Source: Ochrobactrum sp. CGA5
Lineage (GTDB): Bacteria; Pseudomonadota; Alphaproteobacteria; Rhizobiales; Rhizobiaceae
DNA: 64,000 nucleotides
Direction of reading: 5' to 3'
Assembly (NCBI RefSeq): GCF_006345815.1
Contig: NZ_VCIG01000043.1
Location: forward strand, 166,801 to 230,800
The notes under the pieces are model-generated. The model was not told the origin of the DNA, did not search any database, and saw only the letters and a list, made by a program, of their open reading frames with translations. Position 1 is the stretch's first letter. Each line of letters starts with the position of its first letter. The translations under genes were made by a program, and so were the position numbers. Of this stretch, positions 1-8,691 are shown piece after piece.

Positions 1-339
1 GCGCCGATCCTTTACGTCATGAAGTATTCTGACTTCGACGACGTTCTGGCCCAGCACAATGCAGTTGGCGCAGGTCTGTCCTCGTCGATCTTCACACTCA
101 ACCTTCAGGAGGCAGAACGCTTCCTTTCGGTTGAAGGCTCGGATTGCGGCATTGCAAACGTCAATATCGGCACTTCGGGTGCCGAAATCGGCGGCGCATT
201 CGGCGGTGAAAAGGAAACCGGTGGCGGTCGTGAATCGGGTTCGGATGCGTGGAAGGGCTACATGCGCCGCGCAACCAACACCATCAACTACTCGAAGGCT
301 CTGCCGCTCGCACAGGGCGTTTCCTTCGACATCGACTAA
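1..339 (+). CDS. Aldehyde dehydrogenase, ALDH7 (antiquitin/AmaB) type, C-terminal fragment
   Basis: The window opens inside this gene; frame 1 is open from base 1 to the TAA at 337-339, giving the last 112 residues. The fragment carries the C-terminal signature of ALDH7 enzymes, a [20 protein letters not shown] stretch followed by [13 protein letters not shown] and TNTINYS. Family members oxidise alpha-aminoadipate semialdehyde/piperideine-6-carboxylate in lysine catabolism using NAD+. The catalytic Cys and cofactor-binding half lie outside the window, so substrate cannot be judged further. A strong hairpin terminator follows 24 bases after the stop. Family assignment is firm; the AmaB role is inferred from the family. 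Confidence 0.85.
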   Translation, partial: APILYVMKYSDFDDVLAQHNAVGAGLSSSIFTLNLQEAERFLSVEGSDCGIANVNIGTSGAEIGGAFGGEKETGGGRESGSDAWKGYMRRATNTINYSKALPLAQGVSFDID

Positions 340-362
340 TCGGTCTCATCTGAGATCAAAAG

Positions 363-390
363 AAAAACCCGCTTGTAGCGGGTTTTTTTT
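363..390 (+). terminator. Rho-independent terminator of the aldehyde dehydrogenase gene
   Basis: Stem ACCCGC (367-372), loop TTGTA, GCGGGT (378-383), preceded by an A-run and followed by eight T residues. It lies directly downstream of the plus-strand stop codon at 339. Confidence 0.9.
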
Positions 391-486
391 AGAGCGCATC
401 CCGAAAACTGTGAAACGGTTTTCGGGAAGGGTACGCGTTAAAAAAATAGTTAGAGCGCCGATCTGATCCAATCAGATCGGCGCTCC
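391..486. repeat. Two-module palindromic intergenic repeat, copy 1
   Basis: Module A is CCCGAAAAC (400-408), 8-base gap with one extra G, GTTTTCGGG (418-426). Module B has 15-bp perfect arms, GAGCGCCGATCTGAT (453-467) and its complement (471-485), around a CCA loop. The same A-then-B order recurs at 5483-5580 and 54945-55038. Such mosaics resemble the RIME-type intergenic elements of Rhizobiales; the link to that named family is my inference. It sits between the ends of two convergent genes. Confidence 0.8.
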
Positions 487-525
487 AATGAGCCGCAACG
501 CATCGACCGGTTGAGATTTTTGCAG

Positions 526-625
526 TGACGCGGCGAAAATGGTGCTTTCTCGAGAACCGGAGCGGAGTGTACTTTGAGATACATGAGCACCGGAAGCGCA
601 GAAAAGCGCCATTTGCAGACCGTCA
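526..625. repeat. Long imperfect inverted repeat (about 100 bases)
   Basis: Outer arms TGACG (526-530) and CGTCA (621-625) enclose AAATGGTGCTTTCT (537-550), which pairs with the near-complementary AGAAAAGCGCCATTT (600-614). Inside them are CCGG pairs and a TGTA/TACA pair. The transcript of either strand could form one long interrupted hairpin. It lies beyond the 3' end of purU. No other copy is seen in this window. Whether it is a repeat element, a terminator or a small RNA is not decided by sequence alone. Confidence 0.55.
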
Positions 626-647
626 ATGCGTAAATATCGGCGGTCGA

Positions 648-1532
648 TCAGCCCATGCGTTCAGAAGCGAATGAACCTGGAGACGCAGGGAATACGACGG
701 TGCGATTGCCGTTGAGGAATGAGCGGTGATGGATATGCGCGTGAACGGCGCGCGCCAGAACCTGCGCTTCGACATCACGCCCGATAGACACATAATCCGC
801 AGCACTTTGCGCATGGGTCACACGCGCCACATCCTGTTCAATGATCGGACCTTCATCAAGATCAGCAGTCACGTAATGCGCGGTCGCACCAATCAGCTTC
901 ACACCGCGCTCATAAGCCTGCTTATATGGGTTCGCGCCCTTAAACGACGGCAGGAAGGAATGGTGAATGTTGATGATCTTGCCCGACATCTTCTGGCAAA
1001 GCTGATCGGACAGAACCTGCATGTAACGCGCAAGAACCACCAGCTCAGCGCCTGTATCCTCAACGATACCCATAAGGCGCGTTTCTGCTTCCGGCTTGTT
1101 GGCCTTAGTGACAGCGATATGATGGAAGGGAATGTCGTGATTGACGACAACCTTCTGATAATCGAAATGGTTTGACACCACACCAACGATATCGATGGGC
1201 AGCGCGCCGATCTTCCAGCGATAGAGAAGATCATTGAGGCAATGGCCAAAACGCGACACCATAAGCAGCGTCTTGGTGCGATGCGCATTATCGTGAAAAT
1301 CGAAATTCATATCAAAGGGCGCCGCAACAGACACAAAACCTTCCCGCAAAACATCGAGGGCGACGCCTTCTTCGGAAATAAAGCTGACGCGCATGAAGAA
1401 GCGCCCCGTGTCCAGATCGTCAAACTGGGCGCTGTCGATGATGTTGCAACCCTTGCTGGCAAGATAACCCGAAATCGCGGCAACGATACCGCGTGTGGAC
1501 TTGCAGGTGACGGTCAGGACAAAATTATGCAT
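648..1532 (-). CDS. purU: Formyltetrahydrofolate deformylase PurU
   Basis: A 294-residue protein that hydrolyses 10-formyl-tetrahydrofolate to formate and tetrahydrofolate in the cytoplasm, balancing one-carbon pools and supplying formate. The N-terminal about 85 residues form an ACT domain (LTVTCKSTRGIVAAISGYLA). The C-terminal two thirds are the formyl-transferase fold with the INIHHSFLPSF segment (catalytic His) and the GATAHYVTADLDEGPII segment (catalytic Asp). Length is usual for the family. ATG at 1532 starts right at the ACT domain. It stands alone, convergent with the aldehyde dehydrogenase gene. Confidence 0.95.
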   Translation of the reverse strand: MHNFVLTVTCKSTRGIVAAISGYLASKGCNIIDSAQFDDLDTGRFFMRVSFISEEGVALDVLREGFVSVAAPFDMNFDFHDNAHRTKTLLMVSRFGHCLNDLLYRWKIGALPIDIVGVVSNHFDYQKVVVNHDIPFHHIAVTKANKPEAETRLMGIVEDTGAELVVLARYMQVLSDQLCQKMSGKIINIHHSFLPSFKGANPYKQAYERGVKLIGATAHYVTADLDEGPIIEQDVARVTHAQSAADYVSIGRDVEAQVLARAVHAHIHHRSFLNGNRTVVFPASPGSFASERMG

Positions 1533-1716
1533 CGGACTTCCTCAAATTTTTGAAGGCGCAAGCCAGGCGACCACATCGCGAACCTAATCCACGAAGCGGT
1601 CGCAGCCATGCCAGAATGCGTAATGCACTGACGGGATTGCGCTATCAAGCAACTTTAGAAGAAAGATTGTCCAATTCTGTTCTGAACGCCCCCCCTGCTC
1701 CGAGGTGCGGCTCAGT

Positions 1717-2445
1717 TTAAAGATGTGGGTTGCGGCTACGGTAGCGGTCAACCAGTGAACGGTTCACATCGCCGGAGCCCGGCATGTTGGCACTGAGATA
1801 GATCGGCGCATCGCCTTCGCCCACCAACCTTGCAGCCACATCGGCAAAAATAGCATTGAGAATCGTGACACCAAGCGCAGTCGAAACCGGTCCGACCTTC
1901 AACGTACTACCTTCCACTTCCAGCACCGCATCACCCGCAGGCGCATCATTATCCAGCACGACATCAGCCAGGGAAAGCAGTTGCGTACGGCCTTTGGCGA
2001 TTGCGTTGGAATAGGTGACGGAGGTGACAGCGATAACGGCAGCCCCCTTCTCCCGCGCAAAGCGTGCCGCTTCAATGGGAGCCGCATTGACGCCGGAATT
2101 TGAAACAACAATCAGTACATCGCCTTCACGAATGCCATACCGCTCGAGTATCGGCAGAACGGCCCCTTCGATGCGCTCAAAATGCGAGCTTGCCACCGCG
2201 CCATCCTGCAGCATGATTGCTCCGCAAAGGATTGGCACGGTAATCGCCAGTCCGCCTGCGCGGTAGTGCAATTCTTCCGCCATTATATGCGAGTGGCCGG
2301 TGCCGAACACATAGACCCGGCGATCTGCCTTGGCAGCCGCGGCGACGAGCTCGGCAGCTTTGGTCATCGGCTCGGCAAGCCGATCACGCAGACCCGAGAG
2401 CCGGGCGATCAGGTCATCGAAATAACGATCGGTGATTTCTGTCAT
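1717..2445 (-). CDS. SIS-domain sugar phosphate protein (UPF0309-like)
   Basis: A 242-residue protein with a sugar isomerase (SIS) fold. It shows a [21 protein letters not shown] phosphosugar-binding loop and a later [18 protein letters not shown]er-rich loop. ATG at 2445 overlaps the nagA stop as TGATG, indicating translational coupling; a TTG one codon earlier is the alternative. Family members are poorly characterised; some resemble MurNAc-6-phosphate etherase. As last gene of the amino-sugar operon it probably handles an amino-sugar phosphate. The reaction is not established. Confidence 0.8.
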   Translation of the reverse strand: MTEITDRYFDDLIARLSGLRDRLAEPMTKAAELVAAAAKADRRVYVFGTGHSHIMAEELHYRAGGLAITVPILCGAIMLQDGAVASSHFERIEGAVLPILERYGIREGDVLIVVSNSGVNAAPIEAARFAREKGAAVIAVTSVTYSNAIAKGRTQLLSLADVVLDNDAPAGDAVLEVEGSTLKVGPVSTALGVTILNAIFADVAARLVGEGDAPIYLSANMPGSGDVNRSLVDRYRSRNPHL

Positions 2446-3617
2446 CAACCCTTCCCCGCAATCTGCTTTTCACCGGAAAGCCAAGTGGCTTTCGCAAGTA
2501 GCCCTTCATCAAGATGAACTGCATCCATCCGCATGCCGGGACGGAACGTACCGCGATCATTGAGACACAGATAACGTGCAGGATAGTGGCTCGCCATCCG
2601 AAGTGCCTCGGCCAGCGTCAGCTCCAGCTCGGCCACGCCGAAACGCACCGCCGACGCCATATCGAGATCTGATCCGGCAATGGTGCCATCCGACAACACA
2701 AGTTTGGAGCAAATCCCGCCCGGCACGCGACGGACGGCACGCCCGTTGATCTCGAAGCTTTCGGAGTCTGAACCGACCAGAGCCATGGCGTCTGTCACGA
2801 AGAACAGATGAGCATCGCCGCGTTTCGCTCGAAGAGCGAGCCGCAGCGCCATCGGGTCGACATGGTGACCATCGGCAACGATACCGCACCAGATATCAGG
2901 GTGATCAAGCGCCGCGCCCGCAAGTCCCGGCGCACGATGGCCGATCTGGCTCATGGCATTGAAAAGATGGGTGACGCTACGTGCACCGGCATCGAAGCAC
3001 TTGAATGCTTCTTCGGCGGTTGTGTCACTGTGGCCGATGCTGACGATCACACCGCCATCGCTCAAGCGCCGCACCTGCTCGGACGTGACCTGTTCCGCAG
3101 CAAGCGTGACGAGCAATGTCCCGATCTGCTTAGCCGTATGGATATAGAGCGCAATATCGGCGTCATTGAGGGGCCGCATCAGTTCAGCCAGATGGGCGCC
3201 CTTTCTTGCCGGAGCCAGATGCGGCCCCTCCAGATGGAGACCGGCAACGCCCTTGTCGGCCTTGATCGCCTCAATTGCCGCTTCGATAGCGTGGTCACGC
3301 ACCTGCGTCGTATCGGTAATCAGCGTCGGCAGAAGGCTCGTCGTTCCGTATTTGCGATGCCCCTTGGCAATCGTGAACATGGTCTCAGGCGTCGGCTGAT
3401 CGTTGAGCATACGCCCGCCACCGCCATTCACCTGCGCATCGATAAAGCCGGGAGCCAGAATGCCGCCGTTCAGCCGCTCGATATCATGGGCCGCGCCGAG
3501 CGAGGCTTCCGGCACAATTGCTTCGACCTTGCCGTCGCTGAACACCAGCGCGCTGTGGTCATGAAAGCGCTCACCGTCGAAAATGCGTGCGCCTGTTATT
3601 GCTGATTTCCTGGTCAT
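2445..3617 (-). CDS. nagA: N-acetylglucosamine-6-phosphate deacetylase
   Basis: A 390-residue amidohydrolase converting GlcNAc-6-phosphate to glucosamine-6-phosphate and acetate. Like E. coli NagA it has [13 protein letters not shown] instead of the HxH motif of other amidohydrolases. The family's metal and catalytic residues are visible: Glu in HLEGPHL, His in [12 protein letters not shown], His in [13 protein letters not shown] and Asp in [12 protein letters not shown] 3617 overlaps the upstream SIS gene by 4 bases (ATGA). It works with the downstream-acting deaminase encoded by the preceding gene. Confidence 0.93.
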   Translation of the reverse strand: MTRKSAITGARIFDGERFHDHSALVFSDGKVEAIVPEASLGAAHDIERLNGGILAPGFIDAQVNGGGGRMLNDQPTPETMFTIAKGHRKYGTTSLLPTLITDTTQVRDHAIEAAIEAIKADKGVAGLHLEGPHLAPARKGAHLAELMRPLNDADIALYIHTAKQIGTLLVTLAAEQVTSEQVRRLSDGGVIVSIGHSDTTAEEAFKCFDAGARSVTHLFNAMSQIGHRAPGLAGAALDHPDIWCGIVADGHHVDPMALRLALRAKRGDAHLFFVTDAMALVGSDSESFEINGRAVRRVPGGICSKLVLSDGTIAGSDLDMASAVRFGVAELELTLAEALRMASHYPARYLCLNDRGTFRPGMRMDAVHLDEGLLAKATWLSGEKQIAGKG

Positions 3618-4645
3618 ACCGTCACCGTCACCTTGTTGAGATTGCGCGGCTTGTCTGGATCAAAGCCCTTACGACGCGTAACCGCTTCAATAACGCGGTA
3701 ATAGTTGATGAGGGAGACCAGCGGGTCGAGATGTGCATTCCCGGTGCTAGCCGATGACAGTCGGAAACCCGGCGTTTCCGCATCAGACAACGACACAATA
3801 CTCGCACCGAACGAATGCAGCCGCTTCAGAGCCTCCATGTTGGTGTCGAAGGCCTCGTCACGCGGCAGGAAGGAAATGATCGGAAAACCCTCTTCCACAA
3901 GCCGCATCGGCCCGTGCATGAGCTCCGCCAAAGAGAAAGCTTCCGCATGGATATTGGCTGTTTCCTTTGCCTTCAGCGCGGCTTCGAGCGCGATTGCAAA
4001 GGCCGTGCCACGTCCGCCGGTATAAAGTGAGCGAGCATTGAAGAGGAGATTCTCAACGGCTTCGCGGCCATCCGGCCGTGTTGCGGCGAGCGCCTCCGGC
4101 AGGCGTTGCAGCCCAGCCTGCAGGCTTGCATCACCGCTGGCTGATGCGACCACGCCCGACAGCGCTGCAACGGCAGCAATGAACGACTTGGTTGCGGCAA
4201 CACTCTTTTCTTCACCGGCATTCAGCGCGAGCACGACATCGGCGGCATTGCCGAGTGGGCTATCGACAACGTTCACGACTGCAATTGTCGTCGCACCACC
4301 TTTCTTTGCTGCGTCTTGCGCCGCGACAATGTCAGGGCTGGCACCGGACTGCGACACGGTAAAATGCAATCCGTTCTGGAGCTTCAGCTTGGAACCATAG
4401 ACCGATGCCACCGATGGCCCGATGGATGCAACCGGAATACCCATTGTGATTTCCATCAGATACTTAAAGAACGTCGCCGCATGATCAGACGAACCGCGCG
4501 CAGCCGTAGTGATGACGGTGGGTTCGTTCTTCTGGAAAATACGTGCGATTTCCGAAAACGTACCTGCCTCCTTCTCAAGCAGACCGGCGACAACGGCAGG
4601 TGACTGTTCTGTTTCCTGCAGCATGAGGGAGGAAGGGCTGTTCAT
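3614..4645 (-). CDS. Double-SIS-domain glucosamine-6-phosphate deaminase/isomerase (NagB-II/AgaS type)
   Basis: A 343-residue protein with two SIS domains and no glutaminase domain, so it resembles the isomerase half of GlmS. The first domain has TTAARGSSDHAATFFKYLME and HFTVSQSGASPDIV; the second has GRGTAFAIALEAALKAKETA and the C-terminal [12 protein letters not shown] tail typical of the GlmS fold. Such proteins usually deaminate glucosamine-6-phosphate to fructose-6-phosphate. ATG 4645 lies 7 bases after GGAG; ATG 4651 overlaps the regulator's stop but sits too near that site. It completes a NagA-NagB route. Confidence 0.85.
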   Translation of the reverse strand: MNSPSSLMLQETEQSPAVVAGLLEKEAGTFSEIARIFQKNEPTVITTAARGSSDHAATFFKYLMEITMGIPVASIGPSVASVYGSKLKLQNGLHFTVSQSGASPDIVAAQDAAKKGGATTIAVVNVVDSPLGNAADVVLALNAGEEKSVAATKSFIAAVAALSGVVASASGDASLQAGLQRLPEALAATRPDGREAVENLLFNARSLYTGGRGTAFAIALEAALKAKETANIHAEAFSLAELMHGPMRLVEEGFPIISFLPRDEAFDTNMEALKRLHSFGASIVSLSDAETPGFRLSSASTGNAHLDPLVSLINYYRVIEAVTRRKGFDPDKPRNLNKVTVTV

Positions 4646-4647
4646 AG

Positions 4648-5415
4648 TCATTCTCCAATTTTCAGTTCTGCGACGAAATCATAGGCATCGGCGCGGTAAT
4701 GCGAACGGGTATATTCGACGATCCTGTCGTCCTCGAGATGCGAGATACGCTCGATAAGAAGTGCGGGCGCACCCCGGTGAACGCCGAGCAGGCGTGCTGT
4801 ACCAGGGTCGAGCGTAACCGCTGTCAGGCGCTGCAAAGCGCGTACCGGCTTGTGGCCACGCCTTGCCAAGGCGTCATAAAGCGAGGTTTCTTCGACACGA
4901 TCCTTATCCAGATAATGGCGTGGAACCACAGCGCGTTCGAAAGCCATCGGCACACCGTCGGCAAGACGCAGACGGTCTAGCCGCACCACCGTCGTATCAA
5001 CGCCAATCCCCAACCGGAAAGCCTCGTCGGGGGACGGCTTATCGACCTTGTTGGTGACAACACGTGCGCCCGGTTCCTTGCCGCGCGACAGCATGTCCTC
5101 GGAAAACGATGTCAAACGCCACAGATGCTGACTGATGCGGGCCGGGCGTTCAGCAACGAAAGTGCCACTGCCGCGTCGTGCCTCTACCACGCCTTGCGTC
5201 AGCAGTTCCTTATAGGCATTGCGCACAGTAATCCGACCGACGCCAAGCTGTTCCGCCAGATCACGCTCCGGCGGCAGCCCTACAGCGGGCGCAAGCTGCC
5301 CCTCCTCGATCAGTTCACCGAGAATGCGCGCAAGGTTCCGGTAAAGCGGCCCGGTTAGCTGAGGATCATGCAAACCGCGCCCTTCAATGGCAGCGATCAA
5401 TGTGGTTCTATTCAT
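4648..5415 (-). CDS. GntR/HutC-family regulator of amino-sugar use
   Basis: A 255-residue repressor. An N-terminal winged helix (about 20-90) includes LPPERDLAEQLGVGRITVRNAYKEL and is followed by a UTRA ligand domain (about 105-245; LDRLRLADGVPMAFERAVVP). It is first gene of the operon with the SIS/NagA genes and overlaps the next gene by 4 bases or leaves a 2-base gap depending on its start. By analogy with NagR/NagQ proteins it should sense an amino-sugar phosphate. The repeated GGTTCTAT elements just upstream are its probable operator, implying autoregulation. Confidence 0.88.
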   Translation of the reverse strand: MNRTTLIAAIEGRGLHDPQLTGPLYRNLARILGELIEEGQLAPAVGLPPERDLAEQLGVGRITVRNAYKELLTQGVVEARRGSGTFVAERPARISQHLWRLTSFSEDMLSRGKEPGARVVTNKVDKPSPDEAFRLGIGVDTTVVRLDRLRLADGVPMAFERAVVPRHYLDKDRVEETSLYDALARRGHKPVRALQRLTAVTLDPGTARLLGVHRGAPALLIERISHLEDDRIVEYTRSHYRADAYDFVAELKIGE

Positions 5416-5424
5416 GCCTTACAT

Positions 5425-5446
5425 GATAGAACCTATATAGAACCAA
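5425..5446 (-). promoter_or_regulatory. Candidate operator of the nag-type operon
   Basis: On the minus strand GGTTCTAT is repeated directly, two bases apart (GGTTCTATATAGGTTCTAT), with a palindromic CTATATAG core. It ends about 10 bases before the GntR regulator's start codon. GntR/HutC repressors commonly bind such sites. Binding is inferred. Confidence 0.55.
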
Positions 5447-5482
5447 TAGCAAGTGACAATCTCATGAAGAATGTCCGCTTGC

Positions 5483-5580
5483 GCGCATATTCCGAAAAAG
5501 TGTGAAGCAGCATTCGGATCGGGTGATCGTTGATACAAAGAAAAGAGCGCCGATCTGTTTCAAACTGATCGGCGCTCTGG
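5483..5580. repeat. Two-module palindromic intergenic repeat, copy 2
   Basis: Module A (around 5490-5520) has TCCGAA and TTCGGA arms around a GTGTGAAGC core. Module B has 12-bp perfect arms, AGAGCGCCGATC (5544-5555) and its complement (5567-5578). Module B shares its arm sequence with copy 1. It ends 16 bases beyond the 3' end of the RND permease gene, so the B hairpin could also terminate that operon. Confidence 0.8.
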
Positions 5581-5595
5581 AAGCGAAATTTTCTG

Positions 5596-8500
5596 TTAAT
5601 GTGGCTGCGGAGCGGGACGCACCTCGGCTGGAGGCTCATCCGGGCTACGTTCCGGCTCCTTGAGGCGGAACCAGGCGACATAGAGGGCAGGCAGGAAGAG
5701 TAGCGTAATCGCCGTGCCGGCTATGATACCGCCCATCATGGCGTAGGCCATCGGCCCCCAGAACACTTCACGCGCAATTGGTATCAGCGCTAGACTTGCT
5801 GCCGCTGCCGTCAACGCGATGGGACGCATTCGGTGCTGGCTCGCCTTCATCACCGCATCCCATGGATGCATACCCTCAAGGATATCCTCCTCAATCTGTA
5901 CGATCAGAATGACCGAGTTTCGGATGAGAATACCGACCAATGCCAGCACGCCAAGGATAGCCACGAAGCCGAGAGGCTTGCCGCTAGGCAGCAGGGCCGC
6001 CACCACGCCGATAAGACCGAGCGGCGCCACAGCCACCACAAGGAACAGCCGCTGGAAGCTCTGAAGCTGGATCATCAGCACCGTCGCCATAACGAAAAGC
6101 ATCAGCGGAACGACCGCGGCGATCGGCCCTTGGCTCTTGCCGCTTTCCTCCACCGTGCCTGCCGTCTGGATATAGTATCCCGACGGCAGTTTGTCGGCGA
6201 ATGTCTTGATGGCTGGCGACAGATCCTTGACGATCGTGTCCGGCATTGTCTTGTCGATGATCCCAGCAGCCACAGTAATCGTCGGAATGCGCGAACGACG
6301 ATAGATGACCGGTTGTTCCAGCTCATACCGGAAATTGGCAATCGCTGCCAATGGCACCGACGTGCCTTTACCGGTTGCGATCTGAAGGCTTTGCAGTGTG
6401 TCAATCGAGTCACGTTCCTGCTTCTGGGCCCGAGCTATGACATTGATCAGATAAATCGAATCCCGCACCTGTGTGATTGTGATCCCCCCAACGATACCGT
6501 TGAGTGTCGTCGCAATATCCTTTGATGAAATGCCGAGTTTTCTCGCCTTGTCCTGCATAACGTCGACGCGAATGACCCGACCCGGCTCGTTCCAGTTGTA
6601 GTTGACGACTCCAAGCCGCTTGTCGGCGCTCAGAATGCCGGCAAAATCCTGCGCGATACCACGCAGCTTCTGGATATCCGGTCCTGAGATACGATACTGC
6701 ACCGGACGGCCAACCGGCGGTCCAAGCTCAAGATATTTCACATTGACGTCGGTACCGACGTAATCCTTGCGCAGAACCTGGTTGAATTTTTCCTTGAGCC
6801 TGTCGCGCGCCTCAAGATCTTTCGCAACGACGACCATCTGCCCAAAATATGGATTCGCGGGCTGAACGTCGAAGGAAAGAATGAAGCGTATAGCACCCTG
6901 CCCGATATAGGTACTCCAATGATCGATATCGGGGTTATCCTTGAGCATAGTCGCTTCGAATTTTTCCATCTGCGCCTTGGTATCGCCGATGGAACTGTTC
7001 TGAGGCAGCGTCCAGTCGAGCACCAGCTCTGGACGGTCAGATTCCGGGAAGAACTGCCGTTGGATGAAGCCCATGCCGAAAACAGAAGCCAAGAAAAGCA
7101 CAACGGTCGTAATTATCGTGATCCATTTATGTCGCATGGACGCGAGCAGGACCTGTGAGAAGATTGTGAAGAAACGGCTATGCTTTTCCTCATGCGCCTT
7201 CATCTTCTTCGGCAGAAAGGTGACGCCCAGCAGTGGTGCAAACAGAACTGCCACGATCCATGAAACCAGCAGCGAAACAGCAATCACCACGAACAAGGTG
7301 AACGTGTACTCACCAGCTTGGCTATTATTCAGCCCTATTGGTATAAACCCCGCAATGGTAACAAGCGTACCCGTCAGCATCGGGAAAGCCGTATGCGAAT
7401 AGACATAGGTCGCGGCTTTGTTGATGGGATCACCATGCTCAAGCCGTGCCACCATCATTTCAACCGCGATCATTGCATCGTCAACCAGCAGACCGAGCGC
7501 GATGATAAGCGCACCGAGCGACACACGCTGCAATGAAATATCCATCAGCGACATCGCCAGGAAGGTAATCGCCAACACCAGCGGGATCGAAAGCGAAACA
7601 ACAAAGCCCGCACGCACCCCGAGGCTGACGAAACTCACAGCCAGAACGATAATAACTGCTTCAAACAGGGCTTCGGTAAAGCCCGAAACTGCTTCTGTGA
7701 CAACCTGGGGCTGATCCGCAACTTTGAACACTTTGACGCCGACCGGAAGTTCCGCCGTCACCTGGCTCATCATCTTGTCGAGCGCCGTACCGAATTCAAG
7801 CAGATTGCCGTTTGGCTTCATGCCGATGCCAAGGCCGATGGCATCCTGCCCGTTCACCCGGAATATGGATGTCGGCGGGTCAACATAACCCCTTGTAATC
7901 GTTGCGACGTCGGAAAGGCGGAAGAAGCGATTATTTACACGCAGGTTCACCGCGCGCAGATCAGCTTCCGAATTGAATTGCCCGCTGACGCGCACGCTGA
8001 TGCGCTCCGGTCCGGCCTCCACGACACCGGAAGGTGTGATGGCGTTCTGGTCCTGTAAAGCTTGCAGAATTGCCTGCTGATCCAATCCCAGCGCTGCAAT
8101 CTGACGCGTCGAAAACTCAAGATAAATCGCCTCGTCCTGCGCACCGATCAGTTCGACCTTGCCCGCATTGGGCAGCGTCAGAATTTTCGTCCGTGTGCTT
8201 TCAGCATAATCGCGCAACTGCCGCATAGAAAGACCATCGGACGTAAAGGCATAAACGTTGCCATAAACGTCACCGAACTGGTCGTTGAAGTACGGCCCGA
8301 GAACGCCCTGCGGCAACGTATTCTGAATATCGTTCAGAAAGTGTCGCACTTCCGTCCAAGACTTTTTGACCTGTTCGGCCCGTGTCGTGTCTTTTAGGAA
8401 CACAAACACAACCGACTTGCCCGCAGTGGTTATGCTGCGCGTGTAGTCGAGCGTATCCAGCTCTTCGAGCTTCTTTTCCAGCCGGTCCGTAACCTGATTG

Positions 8501-8691
8501 AGCGTTTCATCAACGGAGGCACCAGGCCAATTCGCCTGCACGACCATCGTTTTGACAGTGAACTCCGGGTCTTCCTCGCGACCGAGATCGATGTAGGAAA
8601 TCAGGCCCGCCACCAGAAAGACGAGCATGAAATACCAGACAAGGGACCGATGGTTCAGAGCCCAGTCAGACAGATTAAATCCCTTCTTCAC
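5596..8691 (-). CDS. RND multidrug efflux permease (TriC-like)
   Basis: A 1031-residue inner-membrane proton antiporter of the hydrophobe/amphiphile efflux family. It shows the usual plan: TM1 near residues 15-35, a large periplasmic porter loop (about 40-335), a TM2-TM6 block with the proton-relay pair Asp404-Asp405 in GLLVDDAMIAVEMMV, a second periplasmic loop (about 555-860) and a C-terminal TM block. The start is GTG overlapping the adaptor stop (GTGA). Two adaptor genes precede it, the arrangement of TriABC of Pseudomonas aeruginosa. No outer-membrane channel gene is adjacent, so it probably shares a TolC-type protein. Substrate unknown. Confidence 0.92.
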   Translation of the reverse strand: MKKGFNLSDWALNHRSLVWYFMLVFLVAGLISYIDLGREEDPEFTVKTMVVQANWPGASVDETLNQVTDRLEKKLEELDTLDYTRSITTAGKSVVFVFLKDTTRAEQVKKSWTEVRHFLNDIQNTLPQGVLGPYFNDQFGDVYGNVYAFTSDGLSMRQLRDYAESTRTKILTLPNAGKVELIGAQDEAIYLEFSTRQIAALGLDQQAILQALQDQNAITPSGVVEAGPERISVRVSGQFNSEADLRAVNLRVNNRFFRLSDVATITRGYVDPPTSIFRVNGQDAIGLGIGMKPNGNLLEFGTALDKMMSQVTAELPVGVKVFKVADQPQVVTEAVSGFTEALFEAVIIVLAVSFVSLGVRAGFVVSLSIPLVLAITFLAMSLMDISLQRVSLGALIIALGLLVDDAMIAVEMMVARLEHGDPINKAATYVYSHTAFPMLTGTLVTIAGFIPIGLNNSQAGEYTFTLFVVIAVSLLVSWIVAVLFAPLLGVTFLPKKMKAHEEKHSRFFTIFSQVLLASMRHKWITIITTVVLFLASVFGMGFIQRQFFPESDRPELVLDWTLPQNSSIGDTKAQMEKFEATMLKDNPDIDHWSTYIGQGAIRFILSFDVQPANPYFGQMVVVAKDLEARDRLKEKFNQVLRKDYVGTDVNVKYLELGPPVGRPVQYRISGPDIQKLRGIAQDFAGILSADKRLGVVNYNWNEPGRVIRVDVMQDKARKLGISSKDIATTLNGIVGGITITQVRDSIYLINVIARAQKQERDSIDTLQSLQIATGKGTSVPLAAIANFRYELEQPVIYRRSRIPTITVAAGIIDKTMPDTIVKDLSPAIKTFADKLPSGYYIQTAGTVEESGKSQGPIAAVVPLMLFVMATVLMIQLQSFQRLFLVVAVAPLGLIGVVAALLPSGKPLGFVAILGVLALVGILIRNSVILIVQIEEDILEGMHPWDAVMKASQHRMRPIALTAAAASLALIPIAREVFWGPMAYAMMGGIIAGTAITLLFLPALYVAWFRLKEPERSPDEPPAEVRPAPQPH

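Larger units (their letters stand above)
340..647. other. Intergenic region between convergent aldehyde dehydrogenase and purU genes
   Basis: This 308-base gap holds no gene I can support. It contains a terminator (363-390), a two-module palindromic repeat (391-486) and a long imperfect inverted repeat (526-625). Almost the whole gap is therefore structured DNA. Confidence 0.8.
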
